Source: Paragonimus westermani (taxonomy: Eukaryota; Platyhelminthes; Trematoda; Plagiorchiida; Troglotrematidae). From it: a stretch of DNA of 64,000 nucleotides. The notes beneath the pieces are model-generated. The model saw only the letters and a program-made list of their open reading frames with translations, made no database searches and had not been told where the DNA came from. Positions 33,650-46,013 of this stretch are shown one piece after another. Location: positions 24,702 through 88,701 of the forward strand of contig QNGE01003089.1 of the NCBI GenBank assembly GCA_008508345.1, given 5' to 3'. Both the position numbers and the translations under genes were made by a program. Numbering within the stretch: position 1 is the first letter of the stretch; every line of letters starts with the position of its first letter.

Positions 33650-33664
33650 ATGATGATGATGATG
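33650..33664 (+). repeat. (ATG)n microsatellite tail of LINE copy 1
   Basis: Five ATG units directly after the element's 3' untranslated region. The same motif ends copy 2. Confidence 0.8.
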
Positions 33665-33744
33665 TTGCGGTTCCGTAGGTTCCCAGCCAAACTCCTTTCA
33701 GAAAGAACCATTGATGTTCAGATTGGCTTTTATTAGGGCTCATT

Positions 33745-33900
33745 GGTGGTGCATGCACCTGCCAAGTTTGGGATTTGAACAGAGAAAATGTTTTTGTGGC
33801 CGTTGTGCAACTGACCGCACATTAGGCATGACCGAATAATCACGTCCGAACACCAAACCACTATTACTTACAAGTAATGAGCAATTTGCCTGACAGTTTC
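33745..33900 (-). repeat. SINE family A, decayed copy
   Basis: The minus strand has a head with GTGCGGTCAGTTGCACAACG and CAAATCCCAAACTTGG near the B-box position, then the leader sequence (TTCGGTCATGCCTAATG) on its 5' side, as in the 27188 copy. The body is missing. Confidence 0.45.
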
Positions 33901-34214
33901 GACAGGAGACACCCTTACTAACTGTTAACTCCGATAGACGTCTGCACGACTATGTCTCATCACAACTTCAAAACTCACAGAAATTACCAAGTTTGTGGAG
34001 GTGTGGTCGAGGTTTCCCGGATATGCCTACATGATGCACAGCAAAAACCATGAAACCGGTCGTTTGCTTCTGATAAATTCTGACTAATAAGCGCATACTG
34101 CTTATATTATCATAGCTCGTTGGGTGGTATTTTGAATACTGATAACTAATAGGAGATTTAGGTTGATGTAGATTCGTTGGTTTCCGTGAGTTCAACTTAG
34201 TTTGAATTTCTCTT

Positions 34215-34500
34215 CATGAAGTCGCCTACTACAGTTAGCCCGACAGTTACTCTGTCTCCTACCGAGGTAATCGGGCAATGTGAACATTACACACAAGCAA
34301 ATTCAGCTGAGTGCTTACGTATGATGTGTCAGTCTAGCCTAAGGTGATGTCAGCAGCCCAGTGGCCAACACGGCTGCCCCATGAAGAGGTGGCCGGAGTT
34401 TTTGTCCAGACTACTGCAAGGAGATACACTACCGACAAGCTCTGAGAAGAGCAAAACTACGGTCCAGTAGTTCCTCTCGAAGGACTGGAATGACCCCCAT
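34215..34500 (+). repeat. SINE family A, copy
   Basis: Leader (TACCGAGGTAATCGGGCAA), head (GATGTCAGCAGCCCAGTGGC) and body (AGCTCTGAGAAGAGCAAAAC, GTCCAGTAGTTCC) follow in the family order. The B box is poorly conserved. Confidence 0.55.
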
Positions 34501-36062
34501 CGGTATCAAACAAAACTTTCTACTACCTATCAAACATCATAAAATACTTTGTTTTACATTTTTACATACGCAAACTCTTATAACCCCTGGTTTAACTGTT
34601 AAAACTAGTTTTAGACGTTGAACGAACTATAATTGCTGTGGCAACTGAGCCGAAGTCAACTCATCTGGCGGTTATTATTTTACTAGCAGACGGTTGATTT
34701 TATGCAAAGTGGGTGACCTAATGGAAGTGCCTTAGACAAAAAACCAACGTTGGGGACTTAAACTTTGCCTAGTTAGCCAATACTTGAATATATTTACCAA
34801 TCCGTCGACTAGTCGATCATCATCATGATCAACAGCGAATTAAACTGAGTTTCATGAGAACGAGGCTTTCCACATACTGATGGTTTGAGTTTTAAACACA
34901 CCACGATTTCAACTTCGAATCGTTGTGAGTTTGAGATACATGTGATTCGACTCTTCAGCTTTTGTTGTCACGTTCAGAATGATTATTGTGGACCGTCTTC
35001 ATATCTGTCAAGTAAAATATCCTCCAACCACTTCGTATATGAGGCCATTAAGTTGAAGGCTCTGTGAATATTACTCAGCATGGTAAACAAGTTGCTGACA
35101 TTCGCGATACCTGAGTTAACCATTCACGATAATCCATTCATAGATACCGAATGTGTAAACTTTGTTGATTTTCAACGCAAAAAGCTCACCCTTCTTAAGT
35201 CTCGGTTGTCTACCCATTGACGCAACCGATGCAGACGACTGAAAAACGGCCAGGGACCTCACTACATTTGGTGTTCTCGGCATTTAGTGCGTACATTAAC
35301 TTTTAACACTAAATGAGGCATTAAGAATGCTTCAATTAATAGAGGGCTGCCCGCGTGCTACAGATATGAGCTCTGTCCTCAGTTTCCACACCCTCGTCAT
35401 CTGGGGTGCAGCTACCTGAGTGTGAATGCTGGTCAACGTCCAGAACTATACCATCTTACCCACAGTGAGATACCTTGATGATATTCTTGCGTGACCCGTG
35501 CCACGTTTCCCTGACCCGCTATCAGATTGAGATGTTTAGACGGGTTTCTACGGAATTGCTTTGAGTCTGGTTCAAACTGGTAACTGTCAGAACTCAAAAC
35601 CTACAGTGCCGGCAGTCCGGCAAAACCAGTGGGGTATGAGGCTGACAGATCGACATAGCAAGCAACATAACAGTAACGATGGCGCTTACTAAGGAGAGTT
35701 TGGTAACCAGTACAGATGCCATAACAGCACTAACCCCGGACAGTTATATCAGTGTCAGCGATCCATAAAAATTAGTACTCTTAATGCTTTTTCAATAGGC
35801 AGATTTTGTGACATGTCTTACCGGACTCATCCACACGCATACAAAGAATGCTTAATGGTCTATCCGTGGAGACAAGCTGTAGAAAACTTTGCGAAATCGC
35901 TTTATGACACAGGGATAGTCATACGCTGAATGCTGATGGCTACCTTTTGGTGAAAAAAATGCTGTGAGGACAACCAGTACTGGCGTTACGAAGGCAGAAA
36001 GTCACAGTGTTGTAAAGAACAAACAACAACGAAATTACTGATGAGTAGCCGGGGATTTGGTT

Positions 36063-36205
36063 TATTTTCAAGTGGAACATCACCCATATTGGATCGCAGC
36101 GTTCGCATTCAGATAGACTTTCCAGCCAGCCTCTCTCAAAAATAAGCAGTGGACTTGAGCTTCGCTCTCATTGGTACTCATCAGTAATCTAAAATATCGT
36201 CTTGC
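36063..36205 (-). repeat. SINE family A, body only
   Basis: The plus strand reads CATCACCCATATTGGATCGC and CATTCAGATAGACTTTCCAG, the reverse complement of the family body, closely matching 27195-27290. The tRNA head is absent. It faces the copy at 36235, forming an inverted pair. Confidence 0.65.
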
Positions 36206-36234
36206 AGGTTTAGTGAGATCAGTGATTTCGACTT

Positions 36235-36540
36235 GTCTCGGAAGTCCTAATCGTGGAGTTGTCGATTAAAGCAAACAGGACAATTAGTGTGTCACCTCTC
36301 GGGACGATCGGGCAACCTGATCATTATTCACAAGCGAAAGTGGTTGAGCGTTCAGATTTGAGAATTCGGTCGTGCCTAATGTGAGGTCGATGGCGCAGTG
36401 GTCAACACAGTTGCTTCATATGCTCTACTGAGAGCAACACTCGAGTCTTTTCTCCTTTTCGAACTAGGCTGGCTGGAGAGTCTATCTGAATACGAACGCT
36501 GCGATCACATGTGAGTGATGTTCCATTTAGAAACAACGAA
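36235..36540 (+). repeat. SINE family A, near-complete copy
   Basis: Leader (GCGAAAGTGGTTGAGCGTTC), head (GAGGTCGATGGCGCAGTGGT), shortened middle and body (CTAGGCTGGCTGGAGAGTCT) up to GTGAGTGATGTTCCATTTAG. The B-box part of the head is deleted. Confidence 0.7.
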
Positions 36541-38456
36541 ATTGTTGGATGGTACTCGTCATCTGGAGAAGTGCATGATTAATAACCATGCGCCAAAATC
36601 AAGTGTTGTCACCGTAGCTACAAATGTTGTATTGGTCCACACGAATCAGACAAATCATCTACCATGTGTGGTTGCGCAAACAAGCGTAACCACCGCCCCA
36701 CTACTGTAGCAACCATACGTGGCATCAAAAGGGGTTTGCCAAAAACTACAGCTGATGATAAGTGCAGCATGACGTTCGGAAAAACAATCGCTCGATGGTA
36801 CTTCTATTCTTGCAGTTCTTCATAAGAAGGCGAATGGTATATTACTTTCAACAAGTTATTCTGTCGTGAAAACAGATATGTCGCGTGCGTGTTTACAATG
36901 AACTGAAACGTGGAACAGTTGTCATTAGCACATTACTGGACTATGGATTGTGTAATTAAAATCATGTGCACTCTCACAACAAAAACTTCTGTAGTTTGTG
37001 ATAAGTCTCGAGGTTTGAAGTTACTTTGTGTTTATGGGTAGCAGAACTGAAGAAAACTGCGATTATTTATTTCCGCATTTAGCTGACTGTCCAAAAGAGC
37101 ATTCAGCTGCGATCGAGGACGGAAACTATTGATCCAGAATCAACTTCAGTTAGTACTTCAAAGGTGGAATTCCCTGGTGTATCAAACAAAAGTTGCTTTC
37201 CCCATCTCTGTCGAATGGACTGGGAAAGAACTCAACTGGGTATGTTAATGATGAAGAGTTCAACCTAATGCGGAGCCATTTACTTGTCTAGACACATGAC
37301 TCATAATGGCATTTCATCATCCGTCGAAGAAGATGACGTCACTGAATGATTTGAAGATAGTTGCAAGTATCTAATGTACGAAGAGCTTTGATGATAGGTA
37401 TTGATGTTTGTATAATATTAGAGTTCTCCTTGATTATGTACTCTGTACAAAATTCTGTGAAGCGCGTAATTCTACATACACATGATGTTGTCTAATCATA
37501 GAATAGTGGATGACAGAACACTATGGAACCAGCACAAATTGAAACCTGTACACTAAGTGGGGAATGAGAGGAAGGACATTAACAAGACAAGTACACTACT
37601 CAATCCACAGGTCCTGGTGACCCTTGTTAAAAACAGAAACAACTACTGATAAGGAAACGACAACCTAAATCACAGTCAGACCTCAGCAAAATCTATCATT
37701 TTGGAACGGCTCCTACGGCGTCTCACACCTCGTCCCCTTTCACTAAAATAATAACTTTATTGAGGTTAATTTTCCAATTTTCATGTACGGTGTTTGCTAC
37801 CCGTTGGGGATTGTCAGTTTGAAATATTTCAGTAACGGAATTAACTGTTTCAACCGGCGAGCCTGAACTGTAGAAACGTTGACCTGCCAAGGATTAGGAA
37901 TGACACCCACTGTTCACCAAACGTGACAATCCTTATAGAGATAGTGAAGAAAAACGTCATGTTTCTAAGTGTCTATATCCGTTTTGAACACAACAACAAA
38001 AATGGAGTTGAATTCCATCGAGAACTGGTCAATTTCCGATGGGGCAAATTAAGAACGACACAAAGCAAACTTGCTGGTGAACGACAGTGACAATCATTGA
38101 CTTGGATAAGCTGCACGTGTCACGTTGCCCTTTGGGTTACGTATTTCGCATGAACAGCGGCTTGTGGGTCAATCGAGATTCACAAGCGTCCTGTAATTAA
38201 GTGATAAATATAGTGTTCATATTGCCACTCGATAAAGTTGATAACAAGCTGGAAAACACAATGATGCTGTGACTTTGCTATCCAGGAACTTGTGAACTTA
38301 CATGATATATTTAGGTTACAAGATTAAATGTTTTACTCTATTCAATGAGGCTAATGAGTAATATGGAGCAAGTCAAAAGAGAAAACGCATATATTGAAGT
38401 TGGCAGTCCTTGGTACCCAGAAGACTGGTAACGACAGTCGGAGTAGCATGTTGGCT

Positions 38457-38579
38457 TTATGTGGAACAAATTGATAATAACCTGAATTTCCTGACTGAAT
38501 GCAGAGGCGGAAACATGGAAGACGTGCAGAGTGGTGGGTAAGATTGTCGTGGCATATTTTCATGTATCACGTAATCTAT
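38457..38579 (-). CDS. C2-like gene, possible last exon
   Basis: After an acceptor TTATTGTCAG at 38580-38582 the minus strand is open in phase 0 for 40 codons to TAA: IDYVIHENMPRQSYPPLCTS and on to LLSICST. It would complete the gene in frame with the exon 38959-39177. Its proline- and serine-rich sequence with SYPPL could be a C-terminal tail, but there is no homology support, and short open frames like this occur by chance. Treat as a weak prediction. Confidence 0.25.
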   Translation of the reverse strand: MDYVIHENMPRQSYPPLCTSSMFPPLHSVRKFRLLSICST

Positions 38580-38958
38580 CTGACAATAAAGTCCTTCACG
38601 AAGCGAGCGTCGTTTTTAGTCATATCAGTGTGAAAATTTCCGGTTTAATCGCTCAGCAATTAGTCCATGTTCACAACGAAGCTTCCTGGAAAACAATGTG
38701 GTAAGGTTCTGTGATTAGATCACTTGAACTATCACAAAATTCTGAATCTCCGCTAAGTTTATCTCAATCAGTTGAACTAGCAAGTAATCTTATCATCTTA
38801 GCCCGAGTTGTCTGATGTTGTCCGAGATCATGGACATAATCAGTAGCAACATGGACCATCATATGGAGCACAAGAATGTCCTCCGATTAGGTAAGCACAT
38901 AATTGTGGGGACAAAAATCTAACTAGATAAAATATAGTTCACATCTGTCAAAACTTAC

Positions 38959-39177
38959 TAGCTCTTTGGTTAGCAGCTGATGAATTTCTCCAAGCAGCTT
39001 ATCTCCAACCGTTTGTCCATCTAGATCCTCTGGATACCACTGCTTATCGCAATGACGACGATATTCACCAAGCAGCTGGACACTAGAGGCTTCCACATGG
39101 ATATCATTATCAGCTGGATTGTCCTCTACTGTGGTTTGCCTCTTCTGGAACTTGGTAATTTGGGAGTATGTTTTCAA
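38959..39177 (-). CDS. C2-like gene, exon with 73 codons
   Basis: The minus strand has the acceptor CCCTCTTATTTGTCCCAG and the donor CTA/GTAAGT, both strong, phase 0 at each side. It encodes LKTYSQITKFQKRQTTVEDN, then EASSVQLLGEYRRHCDKQW and GDKLLGEIHQLLTKEL. The end looks helical and charged. It follows the exon at 47982-48105 in frame. I do not recognise a domain in this exon alone. Confidence 0.7.
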
Positions 39178-39773
39178 CTGGGACAAATAAGAGGGTTCGT
39201 TTAAGTCATGTGTCATTTATTGATTACTTGTTTCACGTGACCACTCACACGACTCATATCGACTTTTTGCATTATGTGTTTGATGTATTTCTAATCGTTA
39301 GTTGGTTCAAATAGCTTTCTGTTCGTCAGTACCGTATGGGTACAGCTGTGCACATGCATGAGTCACCGTTTTGTGTTTGTCTTGTAACAACTGCCTGACT
39401 GGTTGGTACAGGCTTCCAGGTCTGTTAGCACCCATTTGTATACTCCCACTCGTAAAGACAGCGGATTTTATTGAGGGTGCATGAAATACGAAGGTTGCTT
39501 AGGAAATGCGAGTACCCTTCGAAGTTCAGTTGTCGTTGGACATGCCATCAGCTGAAGCGATTAACACTGTCCGCACTGGCCGTCAAGTCGGTGTAAGTGA
39601 GACCATATGTGAAAAAGATGGTTCACTTATCACCAGCCAGTCGCGCCGACTTGACCGGTGGGCTGAACATTTTGAAGAGCAGTTCAGTTGGCCTCAACCA
39701 GATCATGTGGACGACGGGACTCGATTGGTCAGCTACTGCATTCCAGACGGCCCTCCTCTGGAATCAGAAGTGT

Positions 39774-40676
39774 NNNNNNNNNNNNNNNNNNNNNNNNNNN
39801 NNNNNNNNNNNNNNNNNNNNNNNNNNNNNNNNNNNNNNNNNNNNNNNNNNNNNNNNNNNNNNNNNNNNNNNNNNNNNNNNNNNNNNNNNNNNNNNNNNNN
39901 NNNNNNNNNNNNNNNNNNNNNNNNNNNNNNNNNNNNNNNNNNNNNNNNNNNNNNNNNNNNNNNNNNNNNNNNNNNNNNNNNNNNNNNNNNNNNNNNNNNN
40001 NNNNNNNNNNNNNNNNNNNNNNNNNNNNNNNNNNNNNNNNNNNNNNNNNNNNNNNNNNNNNNNNNNNNNNNNNNNNNNNNNNNNNNNNNNNNNNNNNNNN
40101 NNNNNNNNNNNNNNNNNNNNNNNNNNNNNNNNNNNNNNNNNNNNNNNNNNNNNNNNNNNNNNNNNNNNNNNNNNNNNNNNNNNNNNNNNNNNNNNNNNNN
40201 NNNNNNNNNNNNNNNNNNNNNNNNNNNNNNNNNNNNNNNNNNNNNNNNNNNNNNNNNNNNNNNNNNNNNNNNNNNNNNNNNNNNNNNNNNNNNNNNNNNN
40301 NNNNNNNNNNNNNNNNNNNNNNNNNNNNNNNNNNNNNNNNNNNNNNNNNNNNNNNNNNNNNNNNNNNNNNNNNNNNNNNNNNNNNNNNNNNNNNNNNNNN
40401 NNNNNNNNNNNNNNNNNNNNNNNNNNNNNNNNNNNNNNNNNNNNNNNNNNNNNNNNNNNNNNNNNNNNNNNNNNNNNNNNNNNNNNNNNNNNNNNNNNNN
40501 NNNNNNNNNNNNNNNNNNNNNNNNNNNNNNNNNNNNNNNNNNNNNNNNNNNNNNNNNNNNNNNNNNNNNNNNNNNNNNNNNNNNNNNNNNNNNNNNNNNN
40601 NNNNNNNNNNNNNNNNNNNNNNNNNNNNNNNNNNNNNNNNNNNNNNNNNNNNNNNNNNNNNNNNNNNNNNNNNNNN
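39774..40676. other. Assembly gap (903 N)
   Basis: An unbroken run of N. Open frames spanning it are artefacts. The repeats flanking it explain why assembly failed here. Confidence 0.99.
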
Positions 40677-40875
40677 GCGTGGTGGTCAAGCAACAACGTG
40701 GTCAGGAAATATGAAGACTTTGACTGCTCCATTGAGCAAAGTGGGCAGGCATCGCCTGCCTGGATGGGGTCCTCGTGATCACTCAAACCGTTGGTTAGAG
40801 ACGCTATCCGAGATGGCGGTGTGTCGCAGTCAATGGCGTACCTGTATCCATACCATTTCTAGTTCTTTCGCTTAG
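40677..40875 (+). pseudogene. LINE copy 2, RT C-terminal end after the gap
   Basis: Sixty-six residues identical in nearly every position to the end of the copy 1 protein, ending in SSSFA and TAG where copy 1 has SSYSA. Its upstream part cannot be read because of the gap. Confidence 0.8.
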
Positions 40876-41013
40876 TGTTCTTCAATCTTTTTTGTCCTTC
40901 GTAGTACTCTTTCCTTCTAGGATATTCCACGTCACTGTTGAGGTGAGCGGCGGCCCGAGCCACAGTACCTTTTGGTCAGGCTCATGGCTGTTTTGATGAT
41001 GATGATGACGATG

Positions 41014-44000
41014 AAACTAAATTCTTCTTTGCTTCAGGTATGCATAAGTTTAACCATGTGTAACAATAACGTTCAGTTTTATTCAGTGAACAATTCTGTT
41101 GATATGCATATGATGTGACGAGGAACCAACGCTAACCCAAAACACTGTAACCTGTCGTGCTGATGTGACGTGAAGTACTACCAAGTTAACAAACCAGTAC
41201 AAAAATTAGGTGAATGACGGGGGTATAATACGTGATCCGTGGGAACAAGAACAAGTCAAATGCACACTTCTAGGTCAAATAAACCCCAATATTGATTTTC
41301 TTATTGAAGCCAGGAAATAAAAACAAGAATATCTTTTAGAAACCATGTTCACTAGACGTAAAGATGTATCCTACCAAAGAAACATATACTGGTAGAAACA
41401 CAATACAGGTCAGGTGATGGGTTTCAAAAGCCAACCACACACGAACATGAGTTCGTAGGAGAATGATGTCACACTTTCTGCGAATTCATTTATGAAGTAC
41501 ATTACTCCGGAAATTTTGATTTCATCCACCAGAATCCTAGAAAAACGGATATCCATCGTTATGGTTATAAACCTTCTAAGCTGGTCCAGTCTTGATCATC
41601 TGTCAGTACGGTGTGACAGAAATCGATATTCTTACCTTCCACGAAATGATGACTGAAAATAGCGGGAAACCGCATACATAAGCTAACCAAATCTACTGTA
41701 TTGTGGCGAAAGGTTCCAGTAGCAACACTGTCTAAGTCAAAACAATTTACTGGCGGCCTTCAGTTCGTTGACTGTAAAAAAAAGTACCATCCACACTCAA
41801 ATTTCGAGACGTCAGTCAAAATATCTTTCGACTTTTAGAAGTTGAACAGCAAGAAGAGCAAAGTCCAATCGTCCGTGTGAATCCAGCTATCGTTTAAATC
41901 CTGCAAACTGACGCCGCATTGATTGACAATCTACGGGCGAACACGCCAATGCGCCGACTTTTAATCAAGGCTGAATACAGATGCCCATAGTGAGGAAACG
42001 TCTGGCCATTCGCGGTGAACGATCATTCCCTTAGGATGCCGCTTATCGACGACAGTTTGAATCTTCACTTTGAAATATTTCTATTGGCCCGTTTTAAAAA
42101 GAATGCCTAGACTCCGATTTCCTTTGTGGTTAGTTTACTAGCGGTTTGTTTTCTTGCCGTTAACAGAACTTTAACATCGACCACGCACTCATGAGGCCAT
42201 GGTGGTGAGCGCAGCATCCTGGGTTTGGCAATGACCACGAGCAAATGTGGCTAAACTTGTGTGTCTGGTACTTCGGTCGTGATTCGTTTTACGCTTAACA
42301 CACCTATCACTTGGTTTATGCATTTATTAAGCTGAACATTATGTAAAGTCGTTTTGTAAAGTTTGATAAACTCATCCGACGTGCAGTAGCGTTCCGGTTC
42401 ACAGTAGATCCTTACCTAGACCGGCGCTCCACATCTGAAGCTTTTACACCTCACCACAAAATGTTTAACAGCGTCGTATTGTTCAAGGTTTATTATGCCC
42501 AACGTTGTCAGTAGTGGGCAACCACAAAAAATGTTTTTTAGTGGTGGGCGGCTTTAGTTGGCTCACTACAACCAACAAGAACGATAAATTTATGTTGGAA
42601 TTAGTTTTGCCTGTTAAACTAATCGCAAATGTAACTGAAAGATTGCGGAACTGAAATCAGCTCTGCGTCCAGGACTATAGAGTAATGCTGAGTTTCAGGA
42701 AAATTTCACCAACAATTCAAGTGAAATTAGATTTGTAATCATCTGTCCACATAATGGCGTTTCGCCCCGACTTTGAAACGTACTAAACAAACCGTGTTCA
42801 TTCACTCAGTCGTACATAAACGAACACGAAATTAGCAGTTTAATAAAACATTAATTTTTGTGACCGAAAAACAGAACAGGTGAATATCTGACAGGTCACA
42901 AAATCAGTTGCAGCTGTCCACATCTCAGGGGGGTGGGACATAATCAAATCTGAAACTAAGTTGACTCAGGATTAATTCTTTCTCACCAGCTCCAGTTCTT
43001 CACCCAGGTTTTGTGTTTGACCCAAAAGATTTCCGTCCTTGAGATAAACACTGAGCCCAAGTTCCGGCTGTATAATTGAAAACACCGAATATATTTCTGG
43101 TTTTGAAAAATGTCAGATAATATTTTGAAAAAGTTATTTTTGATAATGTCTTAGTGCCCTGCATCACAACGAAATTCGGCATGTCTGAAGTTGCACTGAC
43201 AAACGAAACAACCAGACACAATCTGTTGCTTTTCAGCCTATCTGAATAGACTGTCTAGACTGCTACAATCATCAGTCGGTATTTCAGCAGTGGACTACTG
43301 GTAGCCAAAGATACCCTCCGCTAGTCCTATCAATTTTTTCAAATACGCCTTCACATAATCTGCGTAGTTTTGTTGGAAGTGAATCACTGATGAAATAACA
43401 TCCAGTAACTCACATTTGCTGTCCGGGAGTGTCTAATCTGAAACAGCCGTCAGAATTTTAGTTTGATAACGTTTACAGTCGATGAAATCAGATTCATACT
43501 TGACCCACGCTTTCAGGATACGAAGCCGAAAGTTAGAACAGCCTAATATTTATATTCACCACGGTAAAATGAAGTTTTGTCTGATTCTCCCATGTAACCA
43601 CTTAGCAAATGCCAAACTTTTTATTCTGACTTATCTGTTATGCGACTGGTACACAGAAAATGAATTTCTGTCCTGTCCCCTACTGTCTTCCTATTCTACT
43701 TCGCCTTCACAATTTACCATCCAGTGGACTGATCGTTTTACATATATCCACATGTATACTGTAGGATCCATTTCTGGATAAGCCTATCCTAAAGACTGCA
43801 GCCAAGTTACGTCTGCACATATAAGCGTCTTGTATTTACACACACATCCCGTATCTAGTGTAACCTCGAAGGAATATGTACGGGTGTCATGGAAATGATT
43901 AATCTTGTTTCCCTACCAGTCAGTGCCGACTAAGCCAGTGTGAAAATGAAATTCTCGTCTCTGAGAAACGGAGACCAAGAGACTTGACCACAGAACGACA

Positions 44001-45539
44001 AAAACAACTGGCAACATGTTTAGACAACAATAAACTGAAGACGAAGGGATGGCCGAATTTGCAAACAGGATCAGTCGTTTGCGCACTTTCTATGGAAAAA
44101 ATTATACATAAATGAAGCGAAGTCTTCAATAATAAAGCAGTTACCTTCGGAATAAGGCTGTCAAACTCAAGTCGCCGAAAACAGCTACTGTTTTACCGAA
44201 AAATTCAAATAAACTACCACAAACGTGACCATGCTGTCCTCTGACTAGACAACATGGTCACCAAGACCGGGATAGTGGGCACTCAAGAAAAGTAGCCTCC
44301 TTAAGTAAAAAAATAAACCCTGGATTAAGGAGGAGTGACCAGAAGAATTAGCAGCGATGTGAGTACAAACAAGATTCGAAGTACGACTCGTTAACACTAC
44401 GGATGACATTTCTACTCCACGAAGTTTGTGGCCACAAACATCATAAGCGAGCGGAGGATGTCTGCCACTTTTATTCATTGGGACAGTCCCTCACCTCCTT
44501 GCTCACCGTCATGCCATCGCCTAACCACTTGGCGGTTTCATTCCGAGTTTGATAGTGTCGGTGTATAAAATCCGGTATGGTATATGCCAAGCTGAAGCAG
44601 TGACTAAGTGACTCAACAAGTTTCAAGAGTTCGGGTGTTCAAAACGACGATCACGGTGTGTGAATGATGCATAACCCTGCCGTGCAGCCTATGCATATGA
44701 GATAAAAGTGGGGCTTCTGTTTCATCACGATCCCATCACGCTCTGGCATAGAAGATCTACCCTTGTTGGTCGCAGTTTTGCACCGTTCAATTCGACAAGT
44801 TAACGCATTGCACACTTAAACAATATGCATCGGTGTACTTTCCGAGGTTTATTTCTCAGTCGACTGAAGCTCGTAAAATGATAACTGTTAAGATCACGGA
44901 CCAATTCTACAACTAAATGGCAAAATCCTTTTTCATCTGTAAGATATCCGCATCAAATTTAGTACGAATAAAGTCAAACAGCTTGAACGTCGTGTTTAAC
45001 ATGTTACTGATAAACAGATTGAAAACAACGCAAAATTACGAACAACCTTTAATACTTTAAGTTTCAACTAACTCGGGTCGCCTTCCTCAGGAGTGTTGTA
45101 AGCGAAATCTAACTTTCAACTAGTCGATTTCTTGTTATTTAAGTGTTGTGAATTTGTGACTAAGTTAGGTTCAAAAACTTGTCTTTTAATCAAGATGGTT
45201 TGAAGAAAGAGAATAGACAAACGAGTTCAGCAAGATGTACAGCCCTGCCGTATTTCTAACTATAAGGACTCTGTGCTGACACCTCTACAAAATGGGCTCA
45301 CAGGTTGTCTCCTCTTAGGAAGGTCTTGCTATATATGGTATAATCACGAAGTACTCCAGATTTACTTTCAAGTCGAATATGCACTGTGTAAATTTTCTCG
45401 AGCTTAGATATGAATATGACGCGCCAAAATTAATAACAATGGCAATGTTTGAAATAATTGATTCCCTTGAACAATTTGAACAGGGCAGCTTGAAAGCGAA
45501 AACTGGTGGACGCAAGCATTTTTTATAGACTCGTCACTA
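41014..45539. other. Unassigned intron sequence
   Basis: About 4.5 kb inside the minus-strand gene. A 99-codon plus-strand frame at 43482-43781 has no recognisable content. I see no element here. Confidence 0.4.
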
Positions 45540-45623
45540 TCGAATGTACAACAAAAGAAATAGGCTTTCTTACAGCAAACAAACAGAGGGTTGGATAATC
45601 AGTAGGCGAATCAGAATAGGTTA

Positions 45624-46013
45624 TTAAGTCCAAGGAAGAGTCAGGTTCACCAACAATTGTTTCTGAACATAGAGAGTTGGTTTGAATCGACTGATTGCGA
45701 CTGATTCGGCAGACCGTAATAATCTTGGGTTGGAATGATGTAGCAGGATTCTGAATGCACAAGATGGATCGATAGCGTGACCAGCGATCAGGATATATCT
45801 AGCGAGTGAGGAAACGGGCTGTTTACGCGTTTCAGCAACATTACCATTCTCCGGTAACACGGACTTCTGTACCCATTTAGGTAAATGTTCCTTCATTCTG
45901 GAGCCCAAGCATCTTTCGGTTCTGCCTATGTAACCTTCTCCGCAGTTACATACAAATTGGTAAACACAATGTGAAGCGACACCGATGAGCTGATCTCCCT
46001 TGATTGAAGGCAC
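45624..46013 (-). pseudogene. Penelope GIY-YIG endonuclease
   Basis: VYQFVCNCGEGYIGRTERCL and SRMKEHLPKWV form the GIY-YIG core, with Tyr (VYQF), the GYIGRT strand and the Arg of RTERCL and RMKEH, followed by a His (AGHAID) and RLLRSAESVAISRFKPTLYV at the C-terminus, which is conserved in this family. The 129 codons are open. Upstream, 46020-46150 encodes YIELPFRGDYV and STKRTFIAAKLRLIP, the usual linker. The nuclease would nick target DNA to prime reverse transcription. Confidence 0.8.

Larger units (their letters stand above)
32652..33664 (+). mobile_element. Non-LTR retrotransposon (RTE-like), 5'-truncated copy 1
   Basis: The copy starts inside the RT domain just before the YADD box and continues to a 3' end with the microsatellite (ATG)n at 33650-33664. 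RTE-type LINEs often end in such short tandem tails. Its last 320 bases match the end of copy 2 (40677-41013). Assignment to RTE rather than another LINE clade is tentative. Confidence 0.8.
33665..38456. other. Mostly non-coding sequence with SINE copies
   Basis: Outside the SINE copies at 33745, 34215, 36063 and 36235 I see no coding potential I can support. It lies between the 3' parts of the two host genes. Confidence 0.45.
39500..41013 (+). mobile_element. Non-LTR retrotransposon (RTE-like), copy 2, interrupted by the assembly gap
   Basis: Before the gap the plus strand reads GVSETICEKDGSLITSQSRR and LDRWAEHFEEQFSWPQPD, the linker just upstream of the RT domain in this LINE family. After the gap it picks up at RGGQATTWSGNMKTLTAPL, the same C-terminal sequence as copy 1 with only a few base differences over 200 bases, and ends in (GATGAT)n at 40995-41013. 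The RT core is presumably in the gap, but 903 N is an estimate and may not be the true length. It lies in an intron of the minus-strand gene. Confidence 0.8.

Noticed and set aside
33560..33664. Hairpin or regulatory RNA near the end of LINE copy 1
   Set aside because: The GC-rich stretch is simply the 3' untranslated region shared with LINE copy 2.
39506..40875. Very long open frames of 318 to 402 codons
   Set aside because: They are produced by the 903 N and are not real; only the short pieces on each side were kept as LINE copy 2.
43482..43781. 99-codon plus-strand open frame
   Set aside because: No motif, no splice or start context, and composition like the surrounding intron.
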